Shown: positions 43,701-53,052 of the stretch, piece after piece
Layout: every line of letters begins with the position of its first letter
Numbering within the stretch: the stretch's first letter is position 1
Assembly: GCF_902706285.1 (NCBI RefSeq)
Contig: NZ_CACSKD010000003.1
Location: 248,001 to 312,000 of the forward strand
Reading direction: 5' to 3'
Length of the DNA: 64,000 nucleotides
From: Rhizobium sp. 18055
GTDB taxonomy: Bacteria; Pseudomonadota; Alphaproteobacteria; Rhizobiales; Rhizobiaceae
Program-made: the position numbers and the translations under genes
The notes under the pieces: model-generated
What the model was told of the DNA's origin: nothing
The model's database searches: none
The model's input: the letters and a program-made list of their open reading frames with translations, nothing else

Positions 43701-43916
43701 ATGGTTGATTTGAAGAACTGGTATAGCTCGAAGACGATATGGGGTGCATTGGTGGCAATCATCGCCTCGGCGATGCACTTTACGGGTGTGGATATCGTGG
43801 CTGCCGACCGCAGCCAGATTGTCGATGCAATCGTCAATATCGCGGGCGCGCTGGGCGGGTTGCTGGCGGTCTACGGACGGGTGACGGCGAAATCGGCAAT
43901 CAAGCCGTCGTCCTGA
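43701..43916 (+). CDS. Small holin-like membrane protein
   Basis: A 71-aa protein: a short amphipathic start (MVDLKNWYSSKTIWG), a hydrophobic segment ALVAIIASAMHFTGVDIV, a loop and a second segment IVDAIVNIAGALGGLLAVYG with a basic tail. Similar small proteins occur next to phage lysis genes. It could be the holin that lets the GH19-like endolysin out; this rests on shape and position. It has an AAGGAGAAG ribosome site. Confidence 0.55.
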   Translation: MVDLKNWYSSKTIWGALVAIIASAMHFTGVDIVAADRSQIVDAIVNIAGALGGLLAVYGRVTAKSAIKPSS

Positions 43917-43973
43917 AAGCAGCGGCCGCGCGATCGACAAAATGCTATTCTCGATCGTGCTTTTGCGGCCACA
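43917..43973 (+). terminator. Possible terminator after the GTA cluster
   Basis: A long imperfect hairpin: GCGGCCGC...GCGATCGA pairs with TCGATCGTGC...GCGGCC, with TTTT in its right arm (43919-43973). It lies just after the holin-like gene and could slow or end transcription. The T-run is short and within the stem, so the call is weak. Confidence 0.3.
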
Positions 43974-44096
43974 GCGGCGGCAACCGGCATGCCGCCGCAG
44001 ATGCCCGGACATCCCGCATTACAGTGCATTCATTTGCCATTCAGGTCACGTGAGTACATAGTCGGGCCAAGTTGGTATCCATTGAAAGCATAGCAC

Positions 44097-44345
44097 ATGG
44101 CCTCTCCTATGAGCGTCGCAGCGTTGGCCGTCTGGCTGACGGTACCGTCGCCCTCACCGGATAATTCGCACAACCTTTTGGTGCGTATTGCAGGCGATTG
44201 CAGTGAAGCCGCCCAGCAGGTCGTGCAAAAGACCGGGGGGCAACTGCTCTCCGTTCAGCCCTCCGGCGACAGCTGCATCATCACTGTTCTGGTGCAAGGC
44301 AACGGCCAGCGTCCCCGCAAGGTAACCGTCAAGGTTCCGATGTAG
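44097..44345 (+). CDS. feuN: FeuN-like small periplasmic regulator
   Basis: An 82-aa protein with a short hydrophobic N-terminus (MSVAALAVWLTVPSPS) and a mature part LLVRIAGDCSEAAQQVVQKTGGQLLSVQPSGDSCIITVLVQGNGQRPRKVTVKV with two cysteines. In Sinorhizobium meliloti the small periplasmic protein FeuN is encoded just before feuP and restrains the FeuQ kinase; size, position and export signal fit. The ATG follows an in-frame stop closely, fixing the start. Confidence 0.75.
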   Translation: MASPMSVAALAVWLTVPSPSPDNSHNLLVRIAGDCSEAAQQVVQKTGGQLLSVQPSGDSCIITVLVQGNGQRPRKVTVKVPM

Positions 44346-44397
44346 GCAGAATCGGCCTATTAGACATCGAAGAGATCAAGCGGAGTAAAGCGGACCG

Positions 44398-45069
44398 ATG
44401 CGCATCCTGGTAGTCGAAGACGACGTCAATCTGAACCGTCAGTTGAGCGAAACCTTGAAAGAGGCCGGCTATGTCGTCGATCAGGCGTTCGATGGCGAGG
44501 AGGGCCACTTCCTCGGCGATACCGAGCCCTACGACGCCATCATCCTCGACATCGGCCTTCCGGAACTGGATGGCGTCAGCGTTCTGGAGAAGTGGCGCGG
44601 GGCCGGTCGCGGCATGCCGGTACTGATCCTGACTGCCCGCGATCGCTGGAGCGACAAGGTCGCCGGCATCGATGCCGGCGCCGACGATTACGTCACAAAG
44701 CCGTTCCATGTCGAAGAGGTTCTGGCCCGCATCCGCGCCCTGATCCGCCGCGCTGCCGGCCATTCGTCGTCCGAGATCATCTGCGGCCCTGTTCGCCTCG
44801 ACACCAAGACCTCGAAGGCTGTGGTCAATGGCGTGACGCTGAAATTGACCTCACATGAATATCGCCTGCTGGCCTATCTGATGCATCACATGGGCGAGGT
44901 GGTATCGCGCACCGAGCTGGTCGAGCATATGTACGATCAGGATTTCGATCGCGATTCCAACACGATCGAGGTCTTCGTCGGCCGCCTGCGCAAGAAGATG
45001 GGCGTGGATCTGATCGAAACGGTGCGCGGGCTCGGTTACCGCATCCAAGCGCCGACCAATGCGAATTAA
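44398..45069 (+). CDS. feuP: FeuP-type response regulator
   Basis: A 223-aa OmpR-family regulator. The receiver has Asp51 in IILDIGLPE as phosphorylation site, plus ED at 7-8 and the TARD and KPF motifs. The C-terminal winged helix (LDTKTSKAVVNGVTLKLTSHEYRLLAYLM...) binds DNA. In rhizobia FeuP-FeuQ controls export of cyclic glucan and related osmoadaptation genes. It overlaps feuQ by 11 bases. Confidence 0.88.
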   Translation: MRILVVEDDVNLNRQLSETLKEAGYVVDQAFDGEEGHFLGDTEPYDAIILDIGLPELDGVSVLEKWRGAGRGMPVLILTARDRWSDKVAGIDAGADDYVTKPFHVEEVLARIRALIRRAAGHSSSEIICGPVRLDTKTSKAVVNGVTLKLTSHEYRLLAYLMHHMGEVVSRTELVEHMYDQDFDRDSNTIEVFVGRLRKKMGVDLIETVRGLGYRIQAPTNAN

Positions 45070-46462
45070 GTCTCTTACCGCTCGCGTCCTGCTGCTGACC
45101 ACGATCTGGTCGACCGTGGCGCTGGTGGTGATCGGCCTGTTGATCTCGACCCTATATCGCAAAAGCGGCGAGCGCGGCTTTCAGGACCTGCTGCGGGCGC
45201 AGCTCTACAACGTCATCAACTCGGTGGCGATCGGCGATCAGGGCTCCCTCAGCGGCAGCCCGCAGCTCGGCGACCTGCGCTTCGCCCAGCCGAAGACCGG
45301 CTGGTACTGGATGGTCGAGCCGCTCGGCACCTATACCGCGCCACCGCTGATCTCGCCGTCGCTGGGCTCGACGACCATTCCCGTCCCCTCAGTTCTCGAA
45401 GCGCCGTTCGACAAGAACTACGAGCGCTACTACCAGGTCACCGACACCTCGGGGAACCGCATCCAGGTGGCCGAGACCGAGGTGGTGCTCGACACCGACG
45501 GCCGCGCCGCGCGCTTTCGCGTTACCGGCAATGTCGATGTGGTCGAGGACGATGTCCGCAATTTCTCCCACAGCCTCTATCTGGCGCTGGCCGGTTTCGG
45601 TGTCGGCAGCCTGATCGTCAACGCGCTCGCCATTCTCTTCGGCCTGAAACCGCTCGACAAGGCGCGCGCCGCATTGGAGCGCATCCGCGCCGGCGAGAGC
45701 GAGCAGCTGAAGGGCGATTTCCCGCGCGAGATCCTGCCGCTGGCCAACGAGGTCAATGCGCTGATCGACAGCAACCGCCGCATCGTCGAGCGTGCCCGCA
45801 TGCAGGTCGGCAACCTCGCCCACTCGCTGAAGACGCCGATCGCCGTGCTGCTCAACGAGGCGAGGGTGCTGGAGCGCTCGCATGGCGAACTGGTGAAGAG
45901 CCAGGCGGAAGCCATGCAGGGGCAGGTGCAGTCCTATCTCAACCGCGCCCGCATCGCCGCCCAGCGCGAATCCGTTCTTGCCCGCACCGATGCCGAGCCG
46001 GCGCTGGAGCGGCTGGTCCGCGTCATGCGCCGTCTCAATGTCGATATGGAATTCGAGCTCATTGTGACGCCGCCGCATCTGGCCGTGGCGCTGGAGCAGC
46101 AGGATCTCGAGGAAGTCGTCGGCAACCTGCTGGAAAATGCCTCGCGCTTTGCGGTCAAAAAGGTTCGCCTGTCGGTCTCCGAAGCCGCCGATGATGTCAA
46201 GGGCACCGAGGCCAGCGGCCGCCGCCACTGGGTCGATGTGGTCGTCGAGGATGACGGCCCGGGCCTGGAGCCTGATCAGATCCGTGAGGCGCTCAAGCGC
46301 GGTCGCCGTCTCGACGAGAGCAAGCCCGGAACCGGTCTCGGTCTGTCGATCGTCACCGAGATCGCCAACGAATATCAGGGCCGGCTGGAACTCTCGCGCG
46401 GCGAGTGGGGTGGGCTGAAGGCCCGCCTTATTCTCCCCGGCGTCACAAAGGATGTTGCGTGA
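45059..46462 (+). CDS. feuQ: FeuQ-type sensor histidine kinase
   Basis: A 467-aa inner-membrane kinase. Two helices (about 13-31 and 170-195) enclose a periplasmic sensor of about 140 residues where FeuN is expected to act. The dimerization box is LAHSLKTPIAVLLNEA with His255; the ATPase part has NLLENASRFA, DDGPGL and GTGLGLSIV. The PhoQ-like box fits FeuQ. It is the partner of feuP. Confidence 0.88.
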   Translation: MRIKSLTARVLLLTTIWSTVALVVIGLLISTLYRKSGERGFQDLLRAQLYNVINSVAIGDQGSLSGSPQLGDLRFAQPKTGWYWMVEPLGTYTAPPLISPSLGSTTIPVPSVLEAPFDKNYERYYQVTDTSGNRIQVAETEVVLDTDGRAARFRVTGNVDVVEDDVRNFSHSLYLALAGFGVGSLIVNALAILFGLKPLDKARAALERIRAGESEQLKGDFPREILPLANEVNALIDSNRRIVERARMQVGNLAHSLKTPIAVLLNEARVLERSHGELVKSQAEAMQGQVQSYLNRARIAAQRESVLARTDAEPALERLVRVMRRLNVDMEFELIVTPPHLAVALEQQDLEEVVGNLLENASRFAVKKVRLSVSEAADDVKGTEASGRRHWVDVVVEDDGPGLEPDQIREALKRGRRLDESKPGTGLGLSIVTEIANEYQGRLELSRGEWGGLKARLILPGVTKDVA

Positions 46463-46571
46463 GGGACGGCTTGATGACAGAAAGACATTTGCATAGCATG
46501 CTTTACCTTGCTGTGGGTTTGGTGCGGCTTGCACCTGTGGCGCGTTTGACACCTGGTTCGGGTTCGGCTGA

Positions 46572-47000
46572 ATGATACTTCGCTCAAAAGGCATAATTGG
46601 TCTGTCTCTTCTGGCTTGCGTGGCCTTGTCCGGTTGCCAGACGACGAAGAGCGGCGCCTCGGGCGGTCTGTTCGGCGCTGGCAAGCCATCGGCATCTGCA
46701 TCCTTCATCGAAGCTCTGCAGGGCGGTATCGTCGGACGCACCGGCGTGACGCTCAGCGACAGTGATCGCCAGCGCGCGCTGGAAGCCGAATATCGTGCTC
46801 TGGAAGGCGCCGCCGTCGGCCAGCCGGTGGTGTGGAGCGGTCGCAATGTCAGCGGCAAGGTCGTGGCGGCAGCGCCATATCAGGTCGGCTCGCAGAATTG
46901 TCGGCAGTATACCCATACGCTGACCGTCGATGGCAAGGACACGCTTGCCCGCGGTTCGGCTTGCCGCAACGACGATGGCAGCTGGTCGCCACTCGGTTAG
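46572..47000 (+). CDS. Outer-membrane-type lipoprotein, surface-antigen-like
   Basis: A 142-aa lipoprotein: signal peptide to the lipobox LSGC with Cys22, then a Gly/Ser-rich stretch and the pattern LSDSDRQRALEAEYRALEGAAVGQPVVWSG, NCRQYTHTLTVDGKDTLARGSACRNDDGSW, typical of the 17-kDa surface antigen group (RT0821/Lpp0805-like). Probably in the outer membrane or periplasm; function unknown. It is a single gene between feuQ and the ccm operon. Confidence 0.82.
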   Translation: MILRSKGIIGLSLLACVALSGCQTTKSGASGGLFGAGKPSASASFIEALQGGIVGRTGVTLSDSDRQRALEAEYRALEGAAVGQPVVWSGRNVSGKVVAAAPYQVGSQNCRQYTHTLTVDGKDTLARGSACRNDDGSWSPLG

Positions 47001-47111
47001 AACCGATCGCAGCCCGGTGATTTGCAAGGGAATTGCGGCCAATCGCCTCAAATAATCGTCATCACGGCTTTGCATGTTGGAATGGATCGGCACTTCTAGT
47101 ATTTGGCCACT

Positions 47112-48302
47112 ATGATTTTCTGGATTCTCTTGGCCGTTATGACGGCGGCCGTTGCCGCCCTTCTTCTGTACCCGCTTCTGCGTGGGGCAAACGCGGCGTC
47201 CGATAGCCGCGAAGGCGAGGCTGCCGTTTACCGCGACCAGCTGGCCGAACTCGACCGCGATCGCGCCGGCGGGCTGATATCGCCCGAGGAAGCCGAATAT
47301 GCACGCGCCGAAATCGGCCGCCGATTGATCGCCGTGTCGGGGGGCGCAGCACCCGCCGAGCGTCGCCAGAGACCCGGCTACCGCCGTGCCGCCGAGATCT
47401 TCGTCCTGCTGCTGCTGCCTGTCACCGGGCTCTGTCTTTACGTCATGATGGGCAGGCCCGACCTGCCCTCGCAGCCTCTCGAGGCGCGCCTGGAGAATCC
47501 GGGCAACGATATGGCGATCCTGGTCGCCAAGGCGGAACGTCACCTTGCGCAGAGCCCGGATGACGGCAAGGGCTGGGATGTCCTCGCGCCGATCTATTTC
47601 AGCACGATGCGCATAGGCGATGCCGAGATGGCCTATCGCAACGCCATTCGCCTCTTGGGCGAAACCCCAGCCCGGCTCGACGGCTTGGCCGAAACGCTGA
47701 TGGCGGCATCGAGCGGCATCGTCACCGACGACGCGCGCCAACTGCTGACGCAATCGCTGAAGCTGGAGCCGGAAAATCCCCGCGCCCGCTTTTACCTCGC
47801 GCTCGGCCTTGAACAGGCTGGCAAGGCTGATGAGGCCCGTGCCGGTTTCGAGGAGATCGCCGGGCAGTCGCCCGCCGGTGCGCCCTGGATGCCGCTCGTC
47901 AACGAGCATATTGCCAAGAATGGCGGCACGCCCAGTGCTCCGGCTAACGGTGCCACGACGACGGGCGCTGCGCCGCTTGGCGGTCCGACGCAATCTGACG
48001 TCGCTGCGGCCGAGCAGATGAACAGCGGCGATCGACAACAGATGATCAGGGGCATGGTCGACAGCCTCGATGCCAAGCTTGCCGAGAACCCCGACAATCT
48101 CGACGGATGGCTGCGGCTGGTCCGCTCCTATATGGTCCTGAACGACAAGGACCACGCCATGGCAGCGCTGAAGCGTGGACTGGCCGCATTCCCCGCCGAC
48201 GGCGAGAAGGGAAAGCAGCTGCTGGCGCTTGCCCGCGAGCTCGGTCTTTCGGCAGGTGCGACGGCGACAGACGGAAAAGCGACAGAAGGAATGACGCAAT
48301 GA
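47112..48302 (+). CDS. ccmI: Cytochrome c maturation protein CcmI (CycH)
   Basis: A 396-aa CcmI protein: N-terminal helix [23 protein letters not shown], a cytosolic leucine/arginine-rich loop ([35 protein letters not shown]), a second helix near residue 95 and a periplasmic domain of TPR-like repeats. It holds apocytochrome c for heme attachment. ATG 47112 was chosen over TTG 47103 because it gives the family's usual start. It is first in ccmI-E-F-H and overlaps ccmE by 4 bases. Confidence 0.92.
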   Translation: MIFWILLAVMTAAVAALLLYPLLRGANAASDSREGEAAVYRDQLAELDRDRAGGLISPEEAEYARAEIGRRLIAVSGGAAPAERRQRPGYRRAAEIFVLLLLPVTGLCLYVMMGRPDLPSQPLEARLENPGNDMAILVAKAERHLAQSPDDGKGWDVLAPIYFSTMRIGDAEMAYRNAIRLLGETPARLDGLAETLMAASSGIVTDDARQLLTQSLKLEPENPRARFYLALGLEQAGKADEARAGFEEIAGQSPAGAPWMPLVNEHIAKNGGTPSAPANGATTTGAAPLGGPTQSDVAAAEQMNSGDRQQMIRGMVDSLDAKLAENPDNLDGWLRLVRSYMVLNDKDHAMAALKRGLAAFPADGEKGKQLLALARELGLSAGATATDGKATEGMTQ

Positions 48303-48751
48303 CGCGCAAGCAGAAACGCCTTGCGGTGATTGGCGGCGGGATGAGCTTCATCCTGGCTGCCGTTCTGCTCGTGATGTTCGCCTTCAGCAACTCGGTCGCC
48401 TATTTCTATATGCCCGCCGATCTGGCCAGCAATCCGGTGCCGCCGGGAACCCGCATTCGTCTCGGCGGTCTGGTCGGCGAGGGCAGCGTCATCAGAGGCG
48501 CCGGCTCGACCGTGCGTTTTGCGGTGACCGATGCGTCGGGCGATCTGGTCCATGTCCGCTTCACCGGCATCCTGCCCGATCTCTTCCGCGAGGGGCAGGG
48601 CGTGGTCACCGAAGGCACCTTCGAAACCGGCAGCGATCTCTTCACCGCCGATACGGTGCTTGCCAAGCATGACGAGAAATACATGCCGAAGGACGTTGCC
48701 GATCGCTTGAAGAAGCAGGGGCTGTGGAAACAGGACGAGGCCGCGAAATGA
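48299..48751 (+). CDS. ccmE: Heme chaperone CcmE (CycJ)
   Basis: A 150-aa heme chaperone with one N-terminal helix (residues 8-33) and a periplasmic barrel. The heme-binding His124 lies in [10 protein letters not shown]. It carries heme from CcmC to CcmF for attachment to cytochrome c. It overlaps ccmI and ccmF by 4 bases each. Confidence 0.95.
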   Translation: MTRKQKRLAVIGGGMSFILAAVLLVMFAFSNSVAYFYMPADLASNPVPPGTRIRLGGLVGEGSVIRGAGSTVRFAVTDASGDLVHVRFTGILPDLFREGQGVVTEGTFETGSDLFTADTVLAKHDEKYMPKDVADRLKKQGLWKQDEAAK

Positions 48752-50736
48752 TCATCGAGATCGGGCACTACGCCCTCATTCTGGCACTCGCCACCGCAAT
48801 CATCGTCTCGCTGGTGCCTCTGATCGGCGCCAAGCGCATGGACCAGGCGATGATGGATGTCGGGCCGACCGGCTCTGTCGTCCTGTTCGCACTGGTCGCT
48901 TTCTCCTTCGGCGTTCTCACCTACGCCCACGTGGTGTCGGATTTCTCGGTCAAGAACGTCTGGGAAAACTCGCATTCGCTGATGCCGCTGATCTACAAAT
49001 ACTCCGGCGTCTGGGGCAATCACGAGGGATCGATGATGCTCTGGCTGCTGATCCTGGCGCTGTTCAGCGCATTGGTCGCCGTCTTCGGCCGCAATCTGCC
49101 GGACACGCTGAAGGCCAATGTTCTCTCGGTGCAGGCCTGGATCTCGGTCGCCTTCATCCTCTTCATCCTGTTGACCTCCAATCCCTTTGCGCGTCTCGAT
49201 CCGGCGCCGGCGGAAGGCAAGGATCTGAACCCGATCCTGCAGGATATCGGCCTCGCCATTCATCCGCCGCTGCTCTATCTCGGCTATGTCGGCTTTTCCG
49301 TCTGTTTCTCCTTTGCGGTCGCTGCCCTGATCGAGGGACGCATCGATGCCGCCTGGGCCCGCTGGGTCCGGCCATGGACGCTGGCGGCATGGACCTTCCT
49401 GACGCTCGGCATCGCCATGGGCTCCTACTGGGCCTATTACGAACTCGGCTGGGGCGGCTGGTGGTTCTGGGATCCGGTCGAAAACGCCTCCTTCATGCCG
49501 TGGCTGGCAGGCACCGCGCTGCTGCATTCGGCGCTGGTGATGGAAAAGCGCGAGGCGCTGAAGATCTGGACCGTGCTCTTGGCGATCCTCACCTTCTCGC
49601 TGTCGCTGATGGGCACCTTCCTCGTCCGCTCCGGCGTTCTGACATCCGTGCATGCCTTTGCCAGCGACCCCTCGCGCGGCGTGTTCATTCTCTGTATTCT
49701 GCTGCTGTTCATCGGCGGTGCGCTGTCGCTGTTTGCCTTCAGGGCACCGCGGCTGACTGCCGGTGGCCTGTTCGCGCCGATCTCCCGCGAGGGCGCTCTG
49801 GTGGTCAACAACTTGATCCTGACGGTCGCCTGCGGCACGGTGCTCACCGGCACCCTCTATCCGCTGGTGCTGGAAACGCTGACCGACGACAAGATTTCGG
49901 TCGGGCCTCCGTTCTTCAACCTGACCTTCGGCCTGCTGATGGCGCCGCTCCTGGTCATCGTTCCCTTCGGGCCGCTGCTCGCCTGGAAGCGTGGCGATCT
50001 GCTCGGCGCCCTGCAGCGGCTCTATACGGTCGCGGCGCTGGCCTTCGTCGCAGCGCTCGTGTTCTTCTATTTCCAGCACGGCGGTCCTGTGTTGTCGGTT
50101 CTCGGACTGGCCGCCGCGCTGTTCCTGGTCTTCGGCGCCATCGCCGATCTCTGGTACCGCGCCGGCATCGGCAAGCTGGCGCCGGGTATTGCCTGGCGTC
50201 GTCTGAAAGGCTTGCCGCGTTCGGCGTTCGGAACGGCGTTTGCCCATGCCGGTCTCGGCATTTCGGTGCTGGGCATCGTCGCCACCACCACCTTCCAGAC
50301 CGAGCACGTCCTGCAGATGAAGCAGGGCGAAGTGACCGACGCCGGCGGCTACACGCTGCGCTTCGACGGCATGCAGAAGGCCACGGGCCCGAACTATACC
50401 GAAGAGCGCGGCCATTTCAGTGTCGGCAAGGGTGGCGTCGAAGTGGCCGACGTCTGGTCCGCCAAGCGTCTCTACACCGCAGGCCAGATGCCGACCACGG
50501 AAGCCGGTATCCTGACCTTTGGTGCCAGCCAGCTCTATGTCTCGCTCGGCGATCCAACGGATGACGGCGGCATTGTCGTTCGCATCTGGTGGAAGCCATT
50601 CATCCTCTGCATCTGGGGTGGCGCCGTGTTGATGGCGTTCGGGGGCTTTGTGTCGCTCAGCGATCGGCGCCTGCGCGTCGGCGCTCCGCGTCGTAAGGCC
50701 AAGCCGGTTCAGCCTGTGTTGGAGCCAGCCGAATGA
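48748..50736 (+). CDS. ccmF: Heme lyase subunit CcmF (CycK)
   Basis: A 662-aa membrane protein with about 15 helices and the tryptophan-rich heme motif [19 protein letters not shown] near residue 235, typical of CcmF. With CcmH and CcmI it forms the heme lyase that ligates heme to CXXCH apocytochromes. It starts at 48748 inside the ccmE stop and overlaps ccmH by 4 bases. Confidence 0.95.
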   Translation: MIIEIGHYALILALATAIIVSLVPLIGAKRMDQAMMDVGPTGSVVLFALVAFSFGVLTYAHVVSDFSVKNVWENSHSLMPLIYKYSGVWGNHEGSMMLWLLILALFSALVAVFGRNLPDTLKANVLSVQAWISVAFILFILLTSNPFARLDPAPAEGKDLNPILQDIGLAIHPPLLYLGYVGFSVCFSFAVAALIEGRIDAAWARWVRPWTLAAWTFLTLGIAMGSYWAYYELGWGGWWFWDPVENASFMPWLAGTALLHSALVMEKREALKIWTVLLAILTFSLSLMGTFLVRSGVLTSVHAFASDPSRGVFILCILLLFIGGALSLFAFRAPRLTAGGLFAPISREGALVVNNLILTVACGTVLTGTLYPLVLETLTDDKISVGPPFFNLTFGLLMAPLLVIVPFGPLLAWKRGDLLGALQRLYTVAALAFVAALVFFYFQHGGPVLSVLGLAAALFLVFGAIADLWYRAGIGKLAPGIAWRRLKGLPRSAFGTAFAHAGLGISVLGIVATTTFQTEHVLQMKQGEVTDAGGYTLRFDGMQKATGPNYTEERGHFSVGKGGVEVADVWSAKRLYTAGQMPTTEAGILTFGASQLYVSLGDPTDDGGIVVRIWWKPFILCIWGGAVLMAFGGFVSLSDRRLRVGAPRRKAKPVQPVLEPAE

Positions 50737-51188
50737 TCCGCCGCCTCCTTCTGGTTCTTGCCCTGTTCGTCTCGGCGGCGCCGGCATTTGCCGTCAATCC
50801 GGACGAGATGCTTGCCGACCCGGCCCTGGAGAGCCGGGCGCGGGCGATTTCTGCCGAACTGCGCTGCATGGTCTGCCAGAACCAGTCGATCGACGATTCC
50901 AATGCCGAATTGGCCAAGGATCTGCGCCTGCTGGTCCGCAAGCGGATTACCGATGGCGACAGCGATCAGCAGGTGATGAGCTACATTGTTTCGCGCTACG
51001 GGGAGTTCGTGCTTCTGAAGCCGCGGTTCGAGGCAAAGACTGTTCTGCTTTGGGGTGCGCCGATTTTGCTGATCCTGCTGGGTGGTCTGTCGCTTGTCGT
51101 CTTTGCCCGGCGCTACGCCGGACAGCCGACAGGTTCGGCGCTGACGGCCGATGAACAGGCGCGTTTGAGCGAATTGCTCAAGAAGTAA
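50733..51188 (+). CDS. ccmH: Cytochrome c maturation thiol protein CcmH (CycL)
   Basis: A 151-aa protein with a signal peptide (to AFA at residue 20) and the redox motif [11 protein letters not shown], Cys45 and Cys48, which reduces the apocytochrome heme-binding cysteines. One C-terminal membrane helix lies at about 105-125. It ends the operon. ccmG, which often stands between ccmF and ccmH, is missing here. Confidence 0.94.
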   Translation: MIRRLLLVLALFVSAAPAFAVNPDEMLADPALESRARAISAELRCMVCQNQSIDDSNAELAKDLRLLVRKRITDGDSDQQVMSYIVSRYGEFVLLKPRFEAKTVLLWGAPILLILLGGLSLVVFARRYAGQPTGSALTADEQARLSELLKK

Positions 51189-51349
51189 AGCCGCGCAATT
51201 TCCGGCCGTTCGGGAAAACAAATTCGGACATTACGAATTTTTCATGCCGCGGACAGTTCGTAGTAAGGTGTGCCGTCCTATATCTTCATTCATCGACCGA
51301 TCCGCTAAGGACCGATCCCGTGGATTTGAAAATAAAGAAGGTGCGTCTC

Positions 51350-52912
51350 ATGCTGAAGACTATCAAAGCTCCGTCACTGTCAACCGTGCTCAAGGCCTCG
51401 ACCGTTGCCGGTCTTGCCGCAGCGGTCCTCGCCACCGGCATTCCCCTCGAAATCACGCGTTCCTATGCCGAAGCAGTCAAGGTCGAAGCACCGTCCGTGC
51501 CGAGCTTCGCCAATGTCGTTGATGCCGTTTCCCCAGCCGTCGTCTCGGTTCGGGTTGAAAGCCGGGTCAAGCCTGTGTCGGATGAAGAAGGCAACGGCTT
51601 CTCCTTCGACTTCAACGGCCGTGGCCTTGATGATCTCCCGGATGCGCTGAAGCCGTTCTTCAAGCAGTTCGGCGAACAGCAGGGTCGCCGTGGCCCTCCC
51701 GGTGCCCATCCAGGCGGCCCGCAGGATGGCAAGGGCCGTCTTCGCCCGGTTGCCCAGGGCTCAGGCTTCTTCATTTCCGATGATGGCTACATCGTCACCA
51801 ACAATCACGTCGTTTCCGATGGCGCGGCTTTCGTTGTTGTCATGAAGGACGGCACCGAACTGGACGCCAAGCTCATCGGCAAGGATCCACGCACCGATCT
51901 GGCCGTGCTGAAGGTCGATGGCAAGGGCAAGAAATTCACCTACGTCAACTGGGCTGATGACAACAACGTCCGCGTCGGTGACTGGGTGGTTGCCGTCGGC
52001 AATCCGTTCGGCCTCGGCGGCACGGTGACGGCAGGTATCGTTTCGGCCCGTGGCCGTGACATCGGCTCTGGCCCTTACGACGACTACCTGCAGGTCGATG
52101 CTGCGGTGAACCGCGGCAACTCCGGTGGCCCGACCTTCAACCTCAGCGGCGAAGTCGTCGGCATCAACACCGCCATCTTCTCGCCGTCGGGCGGCAGCGT
52201 TGGCATCGCCTTCGCCATTCCCGCCTCGACCGCCAAGGATGTCGTCGCCGACCTGATGAAGGATGGCCAGGTATCGCGCGGCTATCTCGGCGTGCAGATC
52301 CAGCCGGTCAACAAGGACATCGCCGATTCTCTCGGCCTTTCCGAAGCAAGCGGAGCACTGGTTGTCTCCGCACAGGCAGGCACACCGGGCGAAAAGGCTG
52401 GCCTGAAGGCGGGTGACGTCGTCACCGCCGTCAATGGCGAGACCATCAAGGACGCTCGTGACCTCAGCCGCCGCATTGGCGCGATGACGCCGGGCAAGAA
52501 GGTCGAGCTGTCCGTCTGGCGTTCGGGCAAGGCTCAGCCTGTGACCGTCGAACTCGGCACCCTGCCGGCTGAACAGCAGCAGGCTTCGGCTGACGATGGC
52601 GATCAGGCGCCGGAAGCACAGACCCCGGCGTCCGAGAAGGCGCTCGCCGATCTCGGCCTGACGGTTGGTCCGGCTGACGACGGCAAGGGCCTGCAGATCA
52701 CCGGCATCGATCCTAACTCCGACGCTGCCGACAAGGGCATCAAGGAAGGCGAGAAGATCACCTCGGTCAACAACCAGGAAGTCACCTCCGCCGATGATGT
52801 CGTCAAGGTCCTGAACCAGGCGAAGAAGGATGGCCGCACCCGTGCGCTGTTCCAGATCCAGTCGAAGGAAGGCAGCCGCTTCGTCGCCCTTCCGGTCGAA
52901 AACCAGGGCTGA
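51350..52912 (+). CDS. degP: DegP/Do-type periplasmic serine protease
   Basis: A 520-aa HtrA protease and chaperone for misfolded periplasmic proteins. A signal peptide covers about residues 1-40. The trypsin-like domain has His153 (TNNHVV), Asp183 (RTDLAVLK) and Ser258 (GNSGGPTF). Two PDZ domains follow (about 305-395 and 425-515). A Gly/Pro-rich linker (RRGPPGAHPGGPQDGKG) lies before the protease core. ATG 51350 was taken over GTG 51320 because it begins the signal peptide. It ends with its own terminator. Confidence 0.95.
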   Translation: MLKTIKAPSLSTVLKASTVAGLAAAVLATGIPLEITRSYAEAVKVEAPSVPSFANVVDAVSPAVVSVRVESRVKPVSDEEGNGFSFDFNGRGLDDLPDALKPFFKQFGEQQGRRGPPGAHPGGPQDGKGRLRPVAQGSGFFISDDGYIVTNNHVVSDGAAFVVVMKDGTELDAKLIGKDPRTDLAVLKVDGKGKKFTYVNWADDNNVRVGDWVVAVGNPFGLGGTVTAGIVSARGRDIGSGPYDDYLQVDAAVNRGNSGGPTFNLSGEVVGINTAIFSPSGGSVGIAFAIPASTAKDVVADLMKDGQVSRGYLGVQIQPVNKDIADSLGLSEASGALVVSAQAGTPGEKAGLKAGDVVTAVNGETIKDARDLSRRIGAMTPGKKVELSVWRSGKAQPVTVELGTLPAEQQQASADDGDQAPEAQTPASEKALADLGLTVGPADDGKGLQITGIDPNSDAADKGIKEGEKITSVNNQEVTSADDVVKVLNQAKKDGRTRALFQIQSKEGSRFVALPVENQG

Positions 52913-52931
52913 TCCAGCCAGAGTAAATCAA

Positions 52932-52960
52932 GGAGCCGCGCCCTGGCGCGGCTCCTTTTG
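52932..52960 (+). terminator. Rho-independent terminator after degP
   Basis: A perfect 12-bp stem, AGGAGCCGCGCC (52932-52943) and GGCGCGGCTCCT (52946-52957), followed by TTTT. It ends degP transcription, so the next two-component genes need their own promoter. Confidence 0.9.
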
Positions 52961-53052
52961 TCCACGCACCACAGGTGACGACAATGACCTTCCCGCAAAA
53001 CGATCCAGCTTTGAGCCTTGCCGAAACACAGCCGGTGGGTAATGTCGGCCGC

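Noticed and set aside
24233..43916. Reading the cluster as a normal integrated prophage
   Set aside because: No integrase, excisionase, repressor, replication genes or attachment repeats were found, and the gene order is that of RcGTA.
40644..44012. Very long open frame (over 1100 codons) on the minus strand across g15
   Set aside because: It is antisense to a well-recognised tail-tip protein, is rich in Arg, Gly and Gln in the way of GC-rich shadow frames, and shows no domain pattern.
48406..50787. Long minus-strand frame across ccmF
   Set aside because: Shadow of ccmF; composition dominated by Gln, Arg and Glu from reversed GC-rich codons.
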